Shown: in pieces, positions 1 to 13,800 of the stretch
Position numbering within the stretch: the first letter of the stretch is position 1
How the letters are laid out: each line of letters begins with the position of its first letter
Source: Phoronis australis
Lineage: Eukaryota > Phoronida > Phoronidae
Length of the DNA stretch: 36,286 bases
Direction: 5' to 3'
Assembly (NCBI GenBank): GCA_002633005.1
Contig: NMRA01001152.1
Coordinates: 1 to 36,286 of the forward strand
Program-made: the position numbers and the translations under genes
The notes under the pieces: generated by a model
The model's database searches: none
What the model saw: the letters and a program-made list of their open reading frames with translations, nothing else
Told to the model about the DNA's origin: nothing

Positions 1-3000
1 TCGCGCGCGACCTACATAACTGAAATTTAACTGAATGTTGTAACTACGTTTGATCAGAATATCGTTCTTGTGCAGTTAAATTGTTTCAAAGAAATTTTGA
101 CGTGTCATTGTTAAACACGTTACTAGTCTTGCAACTTTAATCAGAATATCCTTCTTACAATAAATTAAATTAAGCTTGTTAAATGGGTTCATCGAGGTGA
201 GTTTGCTCTATGTAATTTCTATTTAAATCCACTCTTAGGATTTTTTTACTTTAGTAATTCACTTTATAACCACTGTGTTCTACTTTCGTATTTTTACACC
301 TAACTGCTCGTTTTCTCATTCGTCAGTTATTTTCCCTTTACGTCAGTGAAGGGCGCCATAGCTCATTCATCCATCTATCTTGTCCCGCACAAGAGATGTT
401 TGTTTCCCCCGTATTAATTTCCCACCCTCCACCCCGCGGGTAATTGGATTTCCCATTTCATCCCCTTTTCTATTTGGCTCTTCAGGCGTATTTCTCATAA
501 CCGCGTTGCGCTATTCTATTTACTCTGAGCGTTCTATATACCCGCCTTCATAGGCGTCTCTTTCTACGCCTAGCTTGCAAATTGTTTTGTAATACCTTTT
601 GTATTTACATCACATTACAAGATATTATTCGACAATCCACGTCTTGTTTTACTCCGTCTTCAACATAGCTTGTCGCATATTCCATGCAGAATAGATTGCC
701 ATAAAATAATAACAAAATGGAGCCGTTTTAAGTAAGTATTGACATGACATCGATAAAACCACAACTAGTCTTGACACGTTCATAAAGACATCGTTTTTAT
801 AGTGAGGTTCAAACATAATTTCATTGGCGCACTGTGATTACTGAACTCGGGCCAACGGGCCCATTAAAATTGGAAGCGAAAAAGTTAAAACAAACTAACA
901 CTGCCCGAAAGGTCCTCCAAATTGCCCCCATAGACTTGTGGCCGCGTGTATCAATTCACTCATGCCCACGCTTCCTGTAATGATCGGTGAAAATTTGATA
1001 CCGAGATCTTTTAAAGGTATGGGGTTGTTTATCTGTTTGAATGGAATGTAGGGGTAATAGTGCCCGTTCTCAACCCAAGGAGTATGAGGAAATCGTGAGT
1101 TTTCTCACACGTTAGACATTTATTATGGCTATTTGCAATTGTAAGAATTTTATATAATGCACTTTGATTGCCTTTTGCCTAGATCTGCTTTGTCAAGACG
1201 TAAGTGTGGAAGAAATTCTCTCACAATTTTAAAGAAACACATATGAAACTGGCAGTAATGAGAATATTTCGTAGTTGTAAGAAGCAAGAAATAAAGTAAG
1301 AAATTTGTTTGCTACGCGAATTGATGAGACGAGAAACTGATATTTTGATAATGCATCCGTAAGTGATACTTTATGGCTATGTTTAGAGACTCGTAGTCAT
1401 AAAACGGCAATTCATTAATACAAATTGTATTATATTCTATTTATTTTATTGTGTTGTACCACACATATTATAAAGTTTGTTATTTTCACGGCTGTATCGA
1501 GTAAAACGCCTTTAAACACTATGATAGGTGTATTCGACTTAATTTTGTGATATGGGCCAGAAGATTCTTTACTCTGCTAAATGTGTTTGATATTGTCATA
1601 TTCAACGTAATAATTATTTGTTTTTTATCATATTCAGACAACGATAACCGTTTTATTCAGAACCTTTTGCAAAGTGACGCTAAACTAGGACCCAATAAAA
1701 AGAATTCTGTGTTTATTGGGTCCCAGAGTTAAGTTAAACTACTGTGTGTAGGTACAGCAGTGATAGCTGTTCCTAGCTTTGCTTAGTGTTCCACTTTCAC
1801 CTGCCACTACTGACTTGTCTGTCAGTACATACCTTCTCCGGCGTCTTCGCTGGCAACATAAAGGATGGGAAGGAGCCCAGACTGAACTATACGGAGTGGG
1901 ACTCGTCTCTTAAAACATCTGCCAGTGAACATTTTATTTTACAAATGGTGTAACTACATCACTACCTACACAAGATTACAGGAAATCATTCTGGATTTTA
2001 TTCATATTCAAATAAAATTTCCAAAGTTGAAAACATGTTAAGACATCAAAGCATTTATAACGAAATGAATATAACAATTCCAGTGTGAAATGGTTGCCTA
2101 GAAACTTCAATTCATATCAACATGATTCACCCATGGGCAAGATTGAAACAAAAACTTCATTTCGCGACCTCAATACAACTCAGCAAACAAACATTTTTCT
2201 AGTGTTACTGAGTTTATTATCATCCTTTACATAATTCTTGCAGCTTGCTCTAATGACCTCTGACCTCTGAATAACTCAATAACTTAAATATGAACATGGA
2301 TTCAACAATATATATCTCACTATATTCATGTATGTTTACAGTAACATAAATACATCAGATCATTGCACAAATACCTTACATAGACCAGCGTTCTTAACAC
2401 AGGTACTGTCATCTAACTGTTCTTCATATTCACACAGTAATAAGATACAGCAAGATTCGAGTGCCTGTGATTCGCTTAGTAAACGCTAGTCCTTTCAACA
2501 AATTAGGTAAACATTTCCAAGTTAACCACTGAAATAAAAGTTCGCTTCACTACTTATCCACACCGCCCCCTGGGGGGAGATTCTGTGAGGAAGGAAGTAG
2601 TGCCGATCATTCCTTGTGAGATCACTTTTACCAAACATTCCCATAATTTGGTCATATGACTTTTAGAATGAAAACATGCTCAAACGTTATGTACAGCTGC
2701 TTAACACCTCTATAGTTCATTTCCCAGCTCTTCAATGGATCCATTTTGCAAATGCATAGATAACCAGCGAGATAAACTGCAAGTTCTATAGCAAACATAT
2801 CTTGAGCAATCAGTGTTAGAACGAATACATTCGTTGTGAGGGCAATTGAAGTGATAAATCAAGTCAGTTTTTGGCCAAAATTCGAACTGACTTTGTGCAC
2901 ATATTGTTTTTAACCATAAGATCTTTAATTTTATGGTTTTGCTAATATACAATTAACGAAAGGCTATCTTCTGGTTTAACAGTCGTAACATTATTATGGA

Positions 3001-3688
3001 TGATCCATTTTAAAACTTGTTCATCTTCAATATAACGTGAATGGAATTGGTTTGCGGTAGAATAGTTTCTTGGTACATGACTATACATATAAAAAATGAT
3101 GATTATGATGAATTTGGCATTAAAACCTCTATATAGGAAACCAACATATGATTGGGTTTGTTTACATGAAACTAGCAAATGTCCTCTGAGATATAAGCTC
3201 TCTGTTCTGACGTGCTTCTTGAATAGAGCATATTCTGCATGCCTAGACTGGGAAACCTTTAACACTGAGTGTAAGCGCATCAAGCAAATTATGATAAATA
3301 ACGGTTATAGTTTGTTGGTGAAAATACGAAGCTTTTCATACGCCGCTTACATAAGCCTATGTGTTTAAAACTAATAGAGTCAATTGGTTCAACGAAATGT
3401 CAAAAAGGTGGACACTATACTGATACATTTTTGGTGATAAAGCAATCTCAAGATTCTTAAGTACGACAGCGTAAACTCCGTATTCATGAATTCTGCCCAC
3501 GTGTAATCTGGAAATCCATGTAGTTCACGAAATACCCAACTTAAAACCTGAACGTGTGGAGAAGTCTCGCGAATTCGCACGATCAAGCAAATGTCACGTC
3601 AGCCTTTTCAGTAACTCTTAGAATTGTTCAAGTCATCGCTTGAGAAGTGATGGGTGATGTTCTGCGGAGATCTGTCTTCACTGTCTCA
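1..3688. other. Downstream flank of the RPTP gene; probable 3' UTR then intergenic
   Basis: No recognisable gene. The part nearest 3688 should be the 3' UTR of the phosphatase gene (minus strand), but no single poly(A) signal stands out; an ATTAAA-like site on the minus strand lies near 2924 and an AATAAA near 1933. ORFs up to 113 codons at 2942-3368 overlap on both strands and look like chance. A GC-richer block near 1810-1900 has a good minus-strand donor (GTATGT after 1836) but no frame I can connect to anything. Confidence 0.5.
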
Positions 3689-3763
3689 CTACGAAAAGTT
3701 TGCATACGTATCAAATGCCTGTATAAATCTTTCTGCCATGTGGTACAGCGACGTGTATTGGGC
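3689..3763 (-). CDS. RPTP exon 31: C-terminal exon with stop
   Basis: A 75-nt terminal exon, phase 0 to stop. [20 protein letters not shown] then ANFS and TAG. AQY corresponds to the EQY motif in the last helix of D2, at the same intron position as in D1 (exon 24). The tail after the domain is only a few residues, as is usual for RPTPs. Acceptor ttttttcag. Confidence 0.92.
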   Translation of the reverse strand, partial: AQYTSLYHMAERFIQAFDTYANFS

Positions 3764-6700
3764 CTGAAAAAATACATAATCCTTTTAATAAACATGTAGA
3801 GAGCAGACAAAGGGCTGATCAGAGACAGGCCTCTCAATCTTTTCACCTCGCGAGCTTAAAGAATCTGCTCGTCCGCGAAGCGTTTCCGCTTCCCACACTA
3901 CACATTCACAACTCAAAAAATATACTGATCACGACATGGGAAAACACGGCGTGCGAGTGCCGCAGACCGTCCAAAGTATTGTTAATTTTATGGGCTTTAT
4001 AATTTGTTAAGCCTATACTTCGTCAAAATTCAAAAGCTTACCAAGTTAACAATGAACTGCCACCGGGAAGATCTGATCTTCTTCACAGTCTGGAACACGT
4101 CCACGCCCTTTTCAACTTTGATCTTCCCAAACAAGTTGGCAAGAGCACACAGATATCCGCTACGTGCACAACCATCCCTTCAAAGAAGCGGTGAAAATCA
4201 GTTTGGTGAAAGTCAGGGGCAATTTTCGCAGTCGCAGGACACAAACGAATGATCACGAGTTTCGTTTGCAACGCATGGCGGTATCATGTGATGAACTGCG
4301 TGGTCTCACTTTTCACGCAATACAGGAGTCCACGGTTTCAAATTAAGCATCCATAGCGCGAGCACACTGGTATGGGAAGAAATTACTAGGTAGAGTAAAC
4401 ATATTTTACATTGTGCTCTGTGTAGACCCGGCAATAAAATGCAGATTTCTTTTAAATAGTCATTAAAAAACCCGTTTGATAAAAAATTGTAGCCACCAGC
4501 ATGTGAATAGTAGTGCGGGTTTGCTTGGACACGGAGACTTACAGATTATTTATGAAATTGGTTTTTATCTGAACCTCGGTATCGCTGGACTGCTGATACT
4601 GGACAAATTGGTGACATTCATAATTAAAAATTGTAATAATATAATGATTTCAATTTAAAACATTTAAAATCTTTCATTTTCTTCGTATCAAGAGCTAACC
4701 AAGAGCACCAATACGGATCCCGGGGGACATCATGAAAACGTGAGCTACCTTTCAAGCATCCTGATTTTTACCTACATTATTGGCATCTTACAAGACAAAC
4801 CAAGGCGGAGCATAAGAGGTGAGCGAAAAGACAGTTTCTAGCCATCCTGAATATGTCCGGAATGGTATTATTACGACCTTTGACAATAAAAATTTTTCAA
4901 AAATGCTTGGTTTTAAGATGCCTTATTACTTTCCCGTCCACGTATATAGAAAACTTACGAGAATCCGTTTGTTTGGTATGCTTGATAAAATATTCAAAAT
5001 GGTGGACGAAATCGTGGATTCGTGTATCAACTGGCTTTACGGAACGCAGACCGATGTCTAGGATCTAGATTCATGTTCGAAACTTCTGCAATCACGTGCA
5101 TGACAGACTTCAAATTTCTAACTTCACTCGAAGGTGTCACACAATTGGTCAAGGTTAGTGCCCAGTACCAAGTACAAAGTTTAGACCACCGGCCGTGGAA
5201 CAAATGTTGATGGACACATTAACCTTTTTGGTCAGTGTTTTACTTGTAATGAATGCAGTAAATCCGATTTATCGTATCAAAATTACTCACCAACAGTGCA
5301 CTACGACAGCGTGCTCTCCAGTTTGGTGTCGAGACGATTCCACAATCTCAAGAAGTTCAATAAGTGCACTTTGTACACCAGCTGGTGGTGCAACCAGTTT
5401 GTTAGGCCAGCCTCTCACTTCAAAATGTTTGATTGTTCGACCTCTGTCGTTTGGCTGAAAGCAAAACCTTATTTGAGATTGACCTTTGGCGAGAAGCGAC
5501 GCGTTTCTACTCTTCCCTTCACGACATGGTGTTTACGTTTAGCTGCACAGCGGAAATCCACAAAAAGTTCTCTAAGACTTTATCTTTGTTTACGTAACGA
5601 AATGGCCATGTTGTCCCATTTTTTGTTTAGTTAGGAACCCGAAAACGGTCAACTTTAGTTTGCACAAATCACTTATTTCTTATACTTATCCCCCTCATTG
5701 TCCGTAATTTTGCAACTATGATGGTCTGTGGAAAAGCTTGGTTTAAGTTTTCATTTCATTGTGCACCGACATACACTATTTTATCCTATTCTTATATAGT
5801 CTATTCTATACTGTGTGCGATTTTTAAATCATTGACAGAAAAACAAGTGAACAAACAAGCTTATGGATATTATGTATAGCCTTATGTATAAGTATATTCG
5901 GGGGACAGAAAGTCTCATCATTAAAAACGAATCTGTCCTTTTGTCTTGGGTCCCCTTGGCTAATTTTCTTGGGTTACGCTATTGGCAAAAAGTATTCTAC
6001 ATATGGTTTGGAGAGATAATGGTTTACATAGTGCAAACTAATAGAACAGTTGGACTTTCACAAAAATGCATCATATCATCATGAAAACGCAACAAAAACA
6101 AAATAGCACCTACAAATCCATGTTTAAAGTAAATGCCAGTTCAGTCTCCATGCTGTGACCTTTGTACTCTTCTTTTTAAGATAAGTACAGGAGTACGTTA
6201 TGATTCAGGTGGATAACTGTCTAATCCCAGCTTTTTATGGCGGCAGAAATAAAATTACAGGTGAATAAATTTAATGTCCAGTTTTACTCCATACCTTGAT
6301 TTTGTTTTGCTTTTTAGTTGCACGAGTCAATCATTTGTGTAAACCTCAATACACTAGAACATCGAAAAATATGCACTTATCCCAAGTATGTTTCAGAGAA
6401 GTACGATTAATGCCAAACACAATTTTGATTTGCAGTTTGGAGTACCGACCCCAGGACGAGAAAACCCTGACGACCAATGTCGCAGCTGCAAAGAATGTGA
6501 GACTAAAACACAAGCGTGATAAGAGTGCATAATGACATTCTGTCACTTAACAGTCACGATTCCTGCTAGGCACGGAGAATTTAGGGAAATTTATGGCCCC
6601 TTCATGATCATTCCAGAAGTGCACACATTTCCCACAATTCCTCAGAATGTGTATGCAAACGATCAATGCTGACGTCTAAACCAGAGAAGACACGCGTCAT

Positions 6701-7825
6701 GGGAGTAGTGGCATACCTTTTTCATAGTTTCAGTCAAAGTGAGAGTTCTCTGCTTAATGACGTCACAATGGTGACTTCTGGAACCAACGAATTTAATCTC
6801 ATAACGCTCGAAAAGCATCGTTCCTTCATCTGGCCAGTATTGAGGAGATTTCTGAAATAATGGAATATGACAAACTCAACTTAGACAGGGGATCTCTTCG
6901 TAGGGACTAACTACAGGAATGGTTTTGTTTCCAGTTATGCCTTGGTTACATAAAGCTTACAATGTCTATTAAACGAGGTTGCCGCAGAAAAATGATCATG
7001 TTGGATGACCGTCGGGCGATGATCGGTAGCGCCAATGAAAACTCGTTATCAACAAAAGCCCAATCACTTCTGCTAATCCCATAATTAACCTATCGCAAGC
7101 TCCGCCCCTTGCGAAATGTCGACAAACAAACAATAAGTTTTACCTGGTAACGTGTGTTGTTTGTCGGGTAAAATAGCGGCTTGGAAACGAAGGTGTGTCA
7201 AGAATGCTGCGTTCTCATTGGTCGGTTAAGCCGTTGCTCAAAATCCTGGCGATAGATCAATTGTCCGCTCGTGCTAGGACTCGGACGTCGACCGATATGT
7301 GAGCAGGCATAAGGAGGCTTACAAAGACGTTTTTTGTAACATTTTGTTCTTTGGAAAAAGAAAATATTAGAAATTGATAACTTAATCAACAACTTTAACA
7401 TAACATCAAACACCATGCTCTTTACAGAAGACGTGTTAACTCAGCAATCAGCAACGAATCTCACATCGTCTTTTCCATTGGTATCGTTCAACATGACGAT
7501 CACGTGACATTCGTGATCGTGAACCATCCTCCAGAAATCGCCAACGGTGTTGGGTAACGGGCTTTGTGTTACGATGAAGGCATCGCGTTGATTATATCCC
7601 TGAAACAATACCAAACGGAAATAACGTAAAACCGCTTCTATATGCGAACGTTAAAGTTTTCTAATATTCGGGTATCACCATTTAGTTTGGTGAAAAATCC
7701 CGCACTATTACCTACTCGAACCATTTAAAGCTGTCATAAACCGGCGTTGTGTGCAAGAAGCAAACCTTTGATTTACTCCCCTTATATCTATCTGATACCA
7801 ACTCGTCTCAACGTGTTCCTTAATC

Positions 7826-7892
<67 letters not shown>

Positions 7893-10800
7893 CGGCGCAA
7901 ACTATGATACGCCGTGAAAAAACAACTTGTGGCTACTGATCTCAAGCAACAATCAGATCTCTCCAATACCTAGATTATTGCTAAATTAATTAGTCACACT
8001 TTCACCACAGAGCGTGATCAAATGTTAGTTTTGTGATGGACAGATATGTTTATAGCCCCTTTCAATCAACGTGTGAAAACAGATGAAGTCTCCATTGTAT
8101 GAATCACCTTTGAGAAACAATGGTGGTCAGTACTCATCTGTGTTGGCCCTGTTTGTGAAATTTCTAGTTTCTGGTTGCGGTATCATCTAAGACACAGTAC
8201 TTTCATTGAAACAGTACTTACATCGACAAATACAGCATTAATATAATCGTTTCCGCCTTTTTCTGCCGCGGTCACCAAATACGGTCTTGACCTTCCCACT
8301 GAAATGATATTCAACATTTACACGTAAGAATTTGTATCTCAAGTAAGAACGAAAGCATCGATTCAACACAAAAGAGGCCAGTGAATTTATCAAGTTGTTG
8401 ATTAGTTTGGTACAATGCCTGTTTTGGATATCTAACATCAAAGTACTCACGCGGAAGAATATTTTGGTCTCTGTTCTTAGAAATGTTTTCTTTTAACCGT
8501 CCTGCGGCGTATTCTTCATCGTCACCGGCATGACACAAGCGGTTTACTGTCTACAATGCAAGTGAATCAGTTCCAGCCGTGTTACTCTTAACTTCAAACC
8601 GTCAGTAAGCAGGGCAAACTAATCTTCTGGATTCATAAACAGAAATTGACAAAGGCTATGTGTATTTAAAGTCATAAGCCTGCAAAATATAAAGCGCTAA
8701 GTAAATTGCTAGGCCGGAAAGTATAGGTATGCTGTCCGTTTTGAACTAAGCAACAAATCAAGTATTTCCTAAAAACACATGTGCCTGACTTTTTTTCCAC
8801 GTATCCAAACTTTTAAAAGTATGGATACCTGGAAAAAAAGCCCTTGCTCTGCTGATTAACAAAATCAAGACCGATTTCGGTTCTTTACGAAATGAATGTG
8901 GGTGCCTCCGGGGCGTTTGTGCACCTGAATAAGGCAATGGCCCACCGAGACTCACCCTGAACTCTTTCTGGAGAATACTATCGGTGACCGTGAGTTCCTT
9001 AAGACGAGACACAAATTTAGCTGTTGGAATGAAGGTGTCGCCACTGTGCAATTTCTCTACCATGGCGGTGTAGATGAACTTGTACTGGTCCTAATGTGAA
9101 AATGTTAGATAAATTTTGTGGTCGCACTGCTACTAGGCCCAATGTACTTGCCATTGTAGGATTGGTTAGAGACCAAAATTGTTACAGCTCTTCAACATAA
9201 ACGATATTTTTAAAGTCGCTCGTTTGTTCTACAAATATTCACGGTCGTCTAAAAATAATTAGGAAGTGTTTGTTCAATGAACAACAGCTTTTGTCTTCCA
9301 ACACTAGCACTGCTCAGTTTTGTTGCTTCAAGTTGATAGGACTTCAATAGACTAACTGAAGGGAAACTCGAAAAGAACAATTACTTGACCAAAATGGGGA
9401 CAATATATAACAAAAATACAATACTAAGGTCCTTTTACAGATAAAAAAGAACAAATTAAAGTGTGTGCAATCCATACTAGCAATTTGTTGGATGTCCACT
9501 CATTCTTCTAAATAATGACTAGTCATCTGTGTCGGCTACTTGAGTTCCCGCCATTCATTGCACGTGCGATGTTTTCCTTTAATCCAAAAGATCAGTTGCT
9601 TTGGTTGATTAGGCAGTGTGACCTGATGTGACAGGTGCCCGCTTTCTTTACTCGAGGTCGTGGATTCCAGTCAAACGCGGCCACACTGCTAAACGCTTGA
9701 CTCAAAGTTTTTAGCTCGTCGGCTCAGATTTAACTATATATTAATAAAGTACAAAAGTGGTTCCAGGTGATCAGTGAAGGGGGCCCACATGCGCCGCCTG
9801 ACCACGTTTGGTACACAGTGTATGGAATTTCAAGTCTGTCAGTAGATAACGTGAGTGGGTTTTACACGTCATAGCGTTCGCGAACACTCGTTTACTTGTA
9901 AATCTATCTTGTAACGCGTTACTGCGTTCCAAAACCCGTTAACGCGACCGCTGAACGCATCTCAGTTAACCCTGAAAGGCGCTTAAACCCAACCCATATG
10001 ATTGACAGTCCTTGTCACACATTGACATCGCCGGGAATTGTGGACATAAACAAGTTAGTGGAGGGATCAAGTGGGCGATTTAATTACGCGATAATTGAGA
10101 CGTCATCTTTGAATGAACTGCTTCCATTCATTGACTCGGTAATCGGAAGCCGCATCAATTTAAAATTTTGCCTAACGCGCACGTGTGTAATATGTAAACG
10201 CAAAGGTGTAAAATCCGCACGCGTTAGTTACTGACAGACTTGGAATTCCCTAAACGTGTACAAGATCACCTGCGAATATTTCTTATGGTGATTAATTATT
10301 TTTTTCTTTTGTTGCGAAACTAAATTATGATACCAGAAAAGGATATAGCGCAAAATATCCAAATCTAGTTCTTCCTTGCGTTAAAGTGTTGCTATGGCCA
10401 TTTCAATAATCATTCCCAGATATAACTAAACACGTTCCAGTTCACCTTTTTCTAATTTTTCTGCAGCAACCTCTATATTATTCAAAATCTCAAGTCTTAA
10501 CACGCAGGCACAGAGTTAATTTCGGGAAATGGCATTGATGTGCCAATTCTAAACACTGCGTTTAAACATACCAGCGTTTGGACCATATTCACGCGCTGCT
10601 GGCGCAGTTGCCTAAGTTGGCCCATTACGTCAATTGCTCCCTCTGCCTCTGCTTGATCGGACAGAATGTCCATCATGATGAAAGTGCCAGTTCGACCAAC
10701 GCCGGCACTGCAAGAAGTTGACATGAAACCGTTACTACGTCTAAACTAACTTCCCTGCGAAGTCTCCTCCCTCCCATCAGCATACCTCAACCAAACTTTA

Positions 10801-13800
10801 CATGTTCACGGTACCACTTATTAATAGCCTTTCGGCGAGTGCAAACGTTTGAGTCACAGGTTCACGATCATGTGTGCGTTGTGTTACCTTTTAGTTTCGG
10901 CTACACGCACGCCCACTTTAGTGGTGGCGCTGAAATCAATGACCAAATCACAGACAATAATCTGTTCGATTTGGCGCTGTTAGATGACTTAAAGCTACTG
11001 GGCGTTGCCGTGTTCATATTAGATGCGGGTGATAATCTAAGAAAAACTTATAACAAAAGCATAAGAATAGAGTTTGCATCTATGAAAGAAGAGCTAGTCA
11101 ATGTATCATTTTAGTTAGCTAATCACTGTGTTTTATGTACATTTTAATCCAGTGATGTTTAGCGTAGAGCAAAAGAACAATGTAATATTCGTGATTATTA
11201 CTGAGGCTTTCCTGAGAAGAATCAGAAACGCGACAAAGACCTTAGAACAAAGGCCATTTTTTAATTATAAAGGAGTAAGACATAATGCACTGAACCTACA
11301 CCACCACCAGGATGGCAAACGTTTCAAGAAAAAATGTAAAAAGCACTTGAAACTCACGTTGTGCACTTAAGCGAGATCATCTGTCTGACCACAGCCGTCC
11401 GCAGNTATACTACAAGGTATGACACTCGGGACAAGGAATTTCACGAAAGCTTTACTTCACCCGTCCATATCAAACACAAAACTCAATAATATTACACAAA
11501 ACAGGGGCTCAGCAAAGCATGAGCAATTGTTCTTTCTTCTGATAGCATTCACAGTGTCCTGGCCTAGCGATTTTTGTTCTTTGACCGCGAATTTGTTGCG
11601 ACAGAGCAGGACATCGTAAATGCTATCAGAAGACAGAACAATTGCTCATGGTTTGTTGAACCCGTCTTTTGAAAATTTAATAAGTTTAAATTTGTGTTTG
11701 ATATGGACGGCTGAAGTGAAGCACCAGGGGAAATCCTAGTCCCGAGTGTCATATATTGTATTATATACATGGTGTATTGTATTGGGGACTTTTAGAAACT
11801 GATGACGCCTTTGCATAGGACAAGACAAAACGCCAAAATTTAGGTCAGCATTGTGACGTAGTAAGCAAAGGATGTCGACCTCTCACATCCATGTTCGCGT
11901 TTAACGTGTGGTAGAAGCTCTCAATTGCTTCGGCTTTTGTTTATGTCCCTTCACGAGTGAGGCCGTAGGAAGTCACTTAATAAAGCTTAAAACTTGCAAA
12001 GAACAGTTTTTATAATCTATTTGTTCTCGAAAACAATTATTTGCCATTCCAGGGGAATGGAGATATTTTTCAAGTGAGGGGTTGGACGCAAAAAAATTGT
12101 AGGTCAACATTTTGCTGTACAACAGTAAACAAAAAATGTCACCTCATGCATTGGCACTCCCGTTTGAACTCGTGACGGGACTACCTGATATGTGTTTTAT
12201 CTTTTATGTACTGAGCATTGAAAACGTTTCGTAGAGATTTGATGAACGAGCTGCGTACTTCAGGAATTATGGATACAAATCAGAAGACATTCTATCGAGC
12301 TAAAGTGCATGTTGAAAATACCTGCAGTGTACCACGGTGGGTACGCCGTCATTATCTTCCCGGATGTGGTCTTTGACGATTTGGTGGAACTTCCACAGAG
12401 CTGAAGAGCTGCTGGGAACTCCGTGGTCTGGCCAGGACGTGAAGTGGTACTGGGTCGTCTTAAGCGGCTCCGCTTTTGTATCCAGCTGTTTTCAAATTGC
12501 GAATGAAATTTGCAGAAGTTGATTTTGTTGTGAGTTCTGACTTGCCTCAAGATTGATAATTACACGCGTATTTACATTACTTTTTAAAAGATATTTTACA
12601 TCAATAACAATGTTTAAGAAGTAAGTGTTATAGATGATGAATGATGCACTTGAGTACAAATTATTTTAAAGGTAACGGCCATGCTAAGGACATTATGAGC
12701 TTTTACTTATATACCTGTACTATTTCAAATTTCCTTATCGTGTAATGGTCCTCTCTTTCAATATCAACAGGGACCACCTTGATATCACCGTGTGTTATCG
12801 CCGTATTCACAGGCCAGTACTGCTCACACTTGCGCTACAGTGATAATATTTACAGTACATCAACCGTAGCAAGTACATGTGTTGTCTCTCAGAACGTCAG
12901 ATTTATCTTCGTTGTACAATGGGGAGTGAAATGATGGAACACAAAACAAGTCCAACTCTAATTTTGTCAAAATTTTACGTGCACTTATTAGAACTTTGTT
13001 GTTTTGAGTGGAACTGAACACATCTTTACCCGAATTTCATCAGCTTGCGTCGAAATGCACCAAAGCATCGATTTATTAAAGCGTTACCAATAGATCGACT
13101 TAGGGATTCCCTCCAGACGCGACCATCAACATTTTTGGGGCGTAATTGACGATTTGTTGTTGCTTCCCTTTAAACACTCTTCATTCGCCGTCTTTGGGTC
13201 AGGTGGATAGAAATCTTGTATGAGATTGTATTTTGGAAAAGAATGAAGTCGATTTGCGACATAACTTTCCTACATGGTTTGCTTATAAATAATAGAAATT
13301 ATGAATAAGGACTTTCAATATATTTCCCTTTTTTCGACTGCTTTGAGCAGAAGAGTTCAACAACATCATATAATACAATCATTGAGATGTAGTGGATCAA
13401 CGATCAACAAAAGCTTTCAGGATTCCTGTCTAGGATTTCTAATGAAGTTTCCATTGTCAACACTCTATATAATCAATTGATGATTCAAAGCGGAGAAATC
13501 ATCTAGTGCTTACCTTGCCGTCTTCAACACACTTTGTTACCATGACGATCCTTCTCACTCCTTCTTGCCATATCATTCTCCAAAAGTCGTCCACAGTGTG
13601 TTTGTTGGGACCTGCAATAAGCAAACGAACAGAGGTACGAATCAGAGCACCAAAACTCATTTTCAATATACTATCTCCTTTTCATTTTAGTTAAACCTTC
13701 ATGAGAAGAATTTTTTCAAAGTAAACAAGTTTGTGTTCAGAGTTAACGTTTAGTTTTTTATCTTCCCATAGAATTAATGGGGATACGTCATCGAAATGGC

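Noticed and set aside
183-198. Possible plus-strand first exon MGSSR before GTGAGT
   Set aside because: Only five codons, no downstream partner exon recognised in the plus strand.
2942-3368. Overlapping ORFs of 113 (minus) and 90 (plus) codons
   Set aside because: Each is antisense to the other, neither has recognisable motifs, and ORFs of this size are expected by chance in a window of this length.
5296-5634. 112-codon plus-strand ORF
   Set aside because: It is antisense to the D2 WPD-loop exon (5291-5454), which has unambiguous PTP motifs and matching phases.
6346-6546. Possible D2 exon with [12 protein letters not shown] near a good acceptor
   Set aside because: The true WPD-equivalent exon at 5291-5454 fits in length (164 nt), phase and sequence; this block has no correct donor or VHC end.
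7465-7599. Premature stop truncating D2 after DFWRM
   Set aside because: The TGA lies beyond a consensus GTGAGA donor and the next exon resumes the PTP fold in frame (QYWP motif).
9998-10234. 78-codon plus-strand ORF
   Set aside because: It lies inside the MITE and runs into its right inverted repeat; no domain.
11419-11770. Pair of ORFs starting MTLGTR on opposite strands
   Set aside because: They are the two arms of one inverted repeat read from each end.
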